Below are positions 15,753 to 16,025 of a DNA stretch of 16,025 nt, piece after piece. Source of the DNA: Anaerolineae bacterium (GTDB lineage Bacteria > Chloroflexota > Anaerolineae > J102); NCBI GenBank assembly GCA_027036755.1, contig JALWDV010000131.1, positions 1 through 16,025 on the forward strand, given 5' to 3'. How positions within the stretch are numbered: the first letter of the stretch is position 1; each line of letters opens with the position of its first letter. The translations under genes were made by a program, and so were the position numbers. The notes under the pieces were generated by a model that had not been told where the DNA came from, did not search any database, and saw only the letters and a list, made by a program, of their open reading frames with translations.

Positions 15753-15801
15753 TTGGGTATTGGATATTGGATATTGGATATTGGGTATTGGGTATTGGAT
15801 G
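15753..15801. repeat. Seven tandem copies of a TTGGATA-type heptad
   Basis: Exact period of seven: units are ttgggta, ttggata three times, ttgggta twice, then ttggatg. It lies 71 bases upstream of the methyltransferase start. Confidence 0.9.
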
Positions 15802-15902
15802 TGAAGGTGAATTGACAAAATGCGGGGGATATGATGAAATGCGAGGCGCGGCTGTCGCGGCAAGCAATTTCGAATTTGGATTGACGAAAAGCCCCCTCCC
15901 GG

Positions 15903-15938
15903 CCTCCCCCCGCTTTGGCTGCGCCTTGCAGGGGGAGG
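15903..15938. repeat. GC-rich inverted repeat cctccccc/gggggagg
   Basis: Perfect 8-bp arms (15903-15910 and 15931-15938) flank a 20-base loop. The surrounding polypyrimidine and polypurine sequence resembles the next element. Confidence 0.65.
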
Positions 15939-15978
15939 AGCCCATTGCTTTGCCAATTTGTGTAGCAGATGAGCATCT

Positions 15979-16018
15979 CCCTCCCCCGAACACGAGCGCA
16001 GCGAGTATCGGGGGAGGG
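15979..16018. repeat. GC-rich inverted repeat ccctcccccga/tcgggggaggg
   Basis: Perfect 11-bp arms (15979-15989 and 16008-16018) have an 18-base loop containing gagcgcagcgag. It probably continues past the window end. Confidence 0.7.
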
Positions 16019-16025
16019 TCGGGGT

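Larger units (their letters stand above)
15683..16025. other. Intergenic right edge rich in repeats
   Basis: These 343 bases have no supported gene. They hold a heptad tandem array (15753-15801) and two GC-rich inverted repeats (15903-15938 and 15979-16018). Confidence 0.6.

Noticed and set aside
15683..15976. N-terminal extension of the methyltransferase by 98 residues
   Set aside because: It translates the heptad array and GC-rich repeats, and the family's usual N terminus fits ATG 15682.

Overview
The window is a GC-rich bacterial chromosomal segment of about 16 kb. The gene set suggests a member of Chloroflexota (Anaerolineae or Caldilineae relatives): a coenzyme-B12-dependent ribonucleotide reductase with NrdR, a two-subunit 2-oxoacid:ferredoxin oxidoreductase, a membrane-anchored subtilase, and AT/GC hairpin repeats in the gaps. 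The lineage is inferred from general resemblance, not from a marker-gene tree. No tRNA, rRNA, CRISPR array, transposase or phage gene was found.

Layout. Positions 132-2540 (+) encode a subtilisin-family protease with a large polytopic membrane domain in front. Positions 2726-3196 (+) encode a small two-CBS-domain protein. Then come korA (3430-5295) and korB (5298-6806), a translationally coupled pair ended by a clear intrinsic terminator at 6842-6869. KorB is unusual: about 200 residues beyond the normal end carry a second CBS pair, so adenine-nucleotide-sensing domains sit both beside and inside this oxidoreductase locus. A DksA/TraR-type zinc-finger gene (6909-7301, -) and ruvB (7648-8676, +) diverge from a 346-bp gap with candidate promoters on both strands.

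The right half is read from the minus strand: a SAM-dependent methyltransferase (15682-14900), nrdR (14490-14047) and the very long nrdJ gene (13928-9024). The nrdJ frame encodes 1634 residues because two inteins with LAGLIDADG endonuclease motifs interrupt an approximately 826-residue class II ribonucleotide reductase. Intein 1 lies directly before the predicted thiyl-radical cysteine of the active site (NP|CGEQ). It ends in Ser-Arg-Gly instead of His-Asn, so the usual asparagine cyclisation step cannot occur there. Intein 2 is canonical (ends His-Asn, +1 Thr). A pair of NrdR-box-like palindromes lies upstream of nrdR, consistent with an autoregulated nrdRJ unit.

Gaps contain several unrelated inverted or tandem repeats (2549-2581, 3240-3322, 7568-7626, 8732-8801, 8892-8955, 15753-15801, 15903-16018) that look like dispersed intergenic repeat families. 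The strongest lead in the window is the Gly-terminal intein at the RNR active site, followed by the KorB-CBS fusion next to a free CBS protein.
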